Below are positions 50,076 to 51,492 of a stretch of 51,492 nt of DNA, piece by piece; the first letter of the stretch is position 1; each line of letters begins with the position of its first letter. The stretch comes from a virus: IMG/VR virus record IMGVR_UViG_3300042731_008773, positions 1 through 51,492 of that record; one strand, written 5' to 3'. Made by a program: the position numbers and the translations under genes. Below the pieces are notes generated by a model. It was given only the letters and a program-made list of their open reading frames with translations. It was not told where the DNA came from and searched no databases.

Positions 50076-50120
50076 AATTCTAATGTGTATATATTTATAG
50101 ATAAATAAAATATTTTAAAA
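50076..50120 (+). promoter_or_regulatory. Repeated promoter-like element, copy 3
   Basis: AATTCTAATGTG, then TATATATTTATAGAT and AATAAAATATTTTAAAA match the copies at 604 and 43175 (one G to A change). It is immediately upstream of the gene at 50135. Confidence 0.6.
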
Positions 50121-50134
50121 GGAGAAAGTAAAGA

Positions 50135-50671
50135 ATGAAGGATTATGATTATGATCAGGATTTATTTATTGATATTGATCAATTAGAAGTTGAATGGTTA
50201 AACCAACCCCATCGATACATGAAATATGCTAAATTGTGTATTGATGCTGAAAAAGAAAGACAAGAAGCAAAACAATTTTTTGATTTAAAAAAAGCCATAT
50301 TGGGGGAAACTATTAGAGAAGAATTTGCTACAATAAGTGATGATTTAAAAAAACAAGGGATAAAGATTACTGAATCATTTATAACGTCTAAAATATTGCA
50401 ACATAAAGAATACCAAAAAGCACAGGACAGTTATAACAAAAGATGTTATGAACATGATATATTAAAAGTTGCGGTTGAATCCTTTCAGCAAAGAAAAGGA
50501 GCACTTGAAAATCTTGTCAAGTTGGCACTTGCAGAATGGTTTTCAACACCAACTGAACCAAAGTCTATTGAAAAAATACGTCAAAAATCAATTGATGAAA
50601 TTGATGAAATTATAATTAAAGATTTAAATAATAATAAAAAAAGGAGAAGAATAAATGACAAAAAAAAGTAA
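50135..50671 (+). CDS. UvsY-like recombination mediator (putative)
   Basis: The 178-aa acidic, helical protein reads LEVEWLNQPHRYMKYAKLCIDAEKERQEAKQFFDLKKAILGETIREEF and later ALENLVKLALAEWFSTPTEP, matching phage proteins often annotated as UvsY-like recombination mediators. The C-terminus is basic (NNNKKRRRINDKKK). It is followed by the gp32-like SSB, its expected partner; the two overlap by 17 bp. Confidence 0.6.
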   Translation: MKDYDYDQDLFIDIDQLEVEWLNQPHRYMKYAKLCIDAEKERQEAKQFFDLKKAILGETIREEFATISDDLKKQGIKITESFITSKILQHKEYQKAQDSYNKRCYEHDILKVAVESFQQRKGALENLVKLALAEWFSTPTEPKSIEKIRQKSIDEIDEIIIKDLNNNKKRRRINDKKK

Positions 50672-51492
50672 AAGAAACTTAAAAAAAAGTAGAAGAAGTT
50701 TAAAGGAAGTTTATCAAGAAGATTATAATGACAGAGAATCTGGAGGTTTTGGTGGACAACAATTACTTGATATCTCCAATTATGAGGAGGTTGAATTTTA
50801 TCAAGTAAAAAAAGGTGAAAATGCCATTGATATTATTCCCTATGAAGTAAAATCAAAGAGACATCCTAAAGGAAGAAAAATTGGAAGTTTAGATTATAAA
50901 TTAAGTGTTGCTGCACATAAATCAGGTGCAGGAGCACTTGAGGGATCAATTCTTTGTCTTAAATATACATTTGGAAAACCTTGTCCAATTTGTGAAGAAC
51001 GAAAGAGAATGCTTGATTCTGGGCAGTTTTCAAAAGATGATGAAGAAATTAAAAAACTTAATTTTTCAAAACGTGTAATATATAATGTTATTGATACTCA
51101 AGAACCGGATAAAGGCATTCAATTATTTAGTACGAGTGATTATGAAGTACAGAAAGAAATAATTGAAAAAGCAAAATATTCAGCAAAAGGGGAGGGAGAA
51201 TTTATTGCCTTTGCTGATCTTGATGAAGGATATACTGTAACTTTTAGAGGTGCAAAGCGTCTTGGTGATTATAAAGGATTTAAACCAAAAGATTTTGATT
51301 TTGAAGAGCGGGAAGAAAATTATAATGAAGATATTCTCAATGATGTATATCAACTTGATGAAATGCTTTGTATCCCTACCTATAAAGAAGTAAAAAATAT
51401 ATTTTTAGGTATAGGGAATGAAGAAGAGGATGAAGTTGAAGAGGATGAAGTTGAAGAGGATGAAGTTGAAGAGGATGAAGTTGAAGAGGATG
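50655..51492 (+). CDS. Single-stranded DNA-binding protein, gp32-like (3' partial)
   Basis: ATG 50655 behind SD AAGGAGAAGAATAA; open to the window end. The protein has a basic N-terminus (TKKSKRNLKKSRRSLKE), a zinc-type CLKYTFGKPCPICEERK, VIYNVIDTQEPDKG, LFSTSDYEVQKEII and a very acidic C-terminus made of (E)DEVE repeats. This layout is that of phage gp32 SSBs, where the acidic tail binds partners such as UvsY and helicases. Confidence 0.75.
   Translation, partial: MTKKSKRNLKKSRRSLKEVYQEDYNDRESGGFGGQQLLDISNYEEVEFYQVKKGENAIDIIPYEVKSKRHPKGRKIGSLDYKLSVAAHKSGAGALEGSILCLKYTFGKPCPICEERKRMLDSGQFSKDDEEIKKLNFSKRVIYNVIDTQEPDKGIQLFSTSDYEVQKEIIEKAKYSAKGEGEFIAFADLDEGYTVTFRGAKRLGDYKGFKPKDFDFEEREENYNEDILNDVYQLDEMLCIPTYKEVKNIFLGIGNEEEDEVEEDEVEEDEVEEDEVEED
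51422..51492 (+). repeat. 15-bp tandem repeat encoding acidic SSB tail
   Basis: GAGGATGAAGTTGAA is repeated about 4.5 times up to the window end, coding for EDEVE units. Copy number may vary by slippage. Confidence 0.85.

Overview
The window is about 51.5 kb of a very AT-rich tailed-phage genome (or prophage) with a contractile, myovirus-type tail. The evidence is a full late gene set (large and small terminase, portal, Mu-F-like head protein, prohead protease, DUF2184-type capsid, neck proteins, sheath, tube, tape measure, spike and baseplate) and a separate phage replication set (primase, DnaB-like helicase, UDG-PolA fusion, sliding clamp, clamp loader, UvsY-like and gp32-like proteins). 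Start sites carry GGAGG-type Shine-Dalgarno sequences, and TAA, TAG and TGA all act as stops. The host cannot be named from sequence alone. No integrase, repressor, tRNA gene or CRISPR array was seen.

Layout. (1) 1-2748, + strand: three paralogous left-handed beta-helix proteins built from Cys-containing hexapeptides, a pyrimidine-dimer-glycosylase-like protein and a secreted transglutaminase-like protein. (2) 2750-22079, - strand: tail fibre, baseplate, tail, neck and head genes. (3) 22200-25090, + strand: an accessory island of five small genes driven by three near-identical promoters that share an 18-bp palindromic operator. Its coding sequences are tiled almost end to end with perfect stem-loops. 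(4) 25091-36484, - strand: the rest of the packaging and head operon. Between the portal and the Mu-F-like gene sits a seven-gene, overlapping block: csf1, a cas11-like small subunit, csf2, csf3, a zinc-finger protein, a SPOUT methylase and a CysH-like PP-loop enzyme. This matches a type IV-B CRISPR-Cas effector module carried inside the structural operon of a phage. (5) 36485-36825: divergent control region with iterons, a promoter, a duplicated translation-initiation region and a hairpin mini-ORF. (6) 36826-51492, + strand: sigma-like factor, SF2 helicase, primase, a structured RNA with kissing loops and a terminator, replication initiator, helicase, QueE, DNA methyltransferase, clamp, UDG-PolA, clamp loader, spare glycyl-radical domain, UvsY-like protein and the start of a gp32-like SSB.

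How the parts fit. Early genes run rightward from 36.8 kb and late genes leftward from 36.5 kb. A roughly 55-bp promoter-like element is repeated upstream of the beta-helix gene (670), queE (43245) and the UvsY-like gene (50135), so those units are probably co-regulated, possibly through the phage sigma-like factor at 36826. The most notable items are the phage-borne type IV-B module with a SPOUT methylase, the hairpin-saturated island with its shared operator, and the kissing-loop RNA upstream of the replication initiator.
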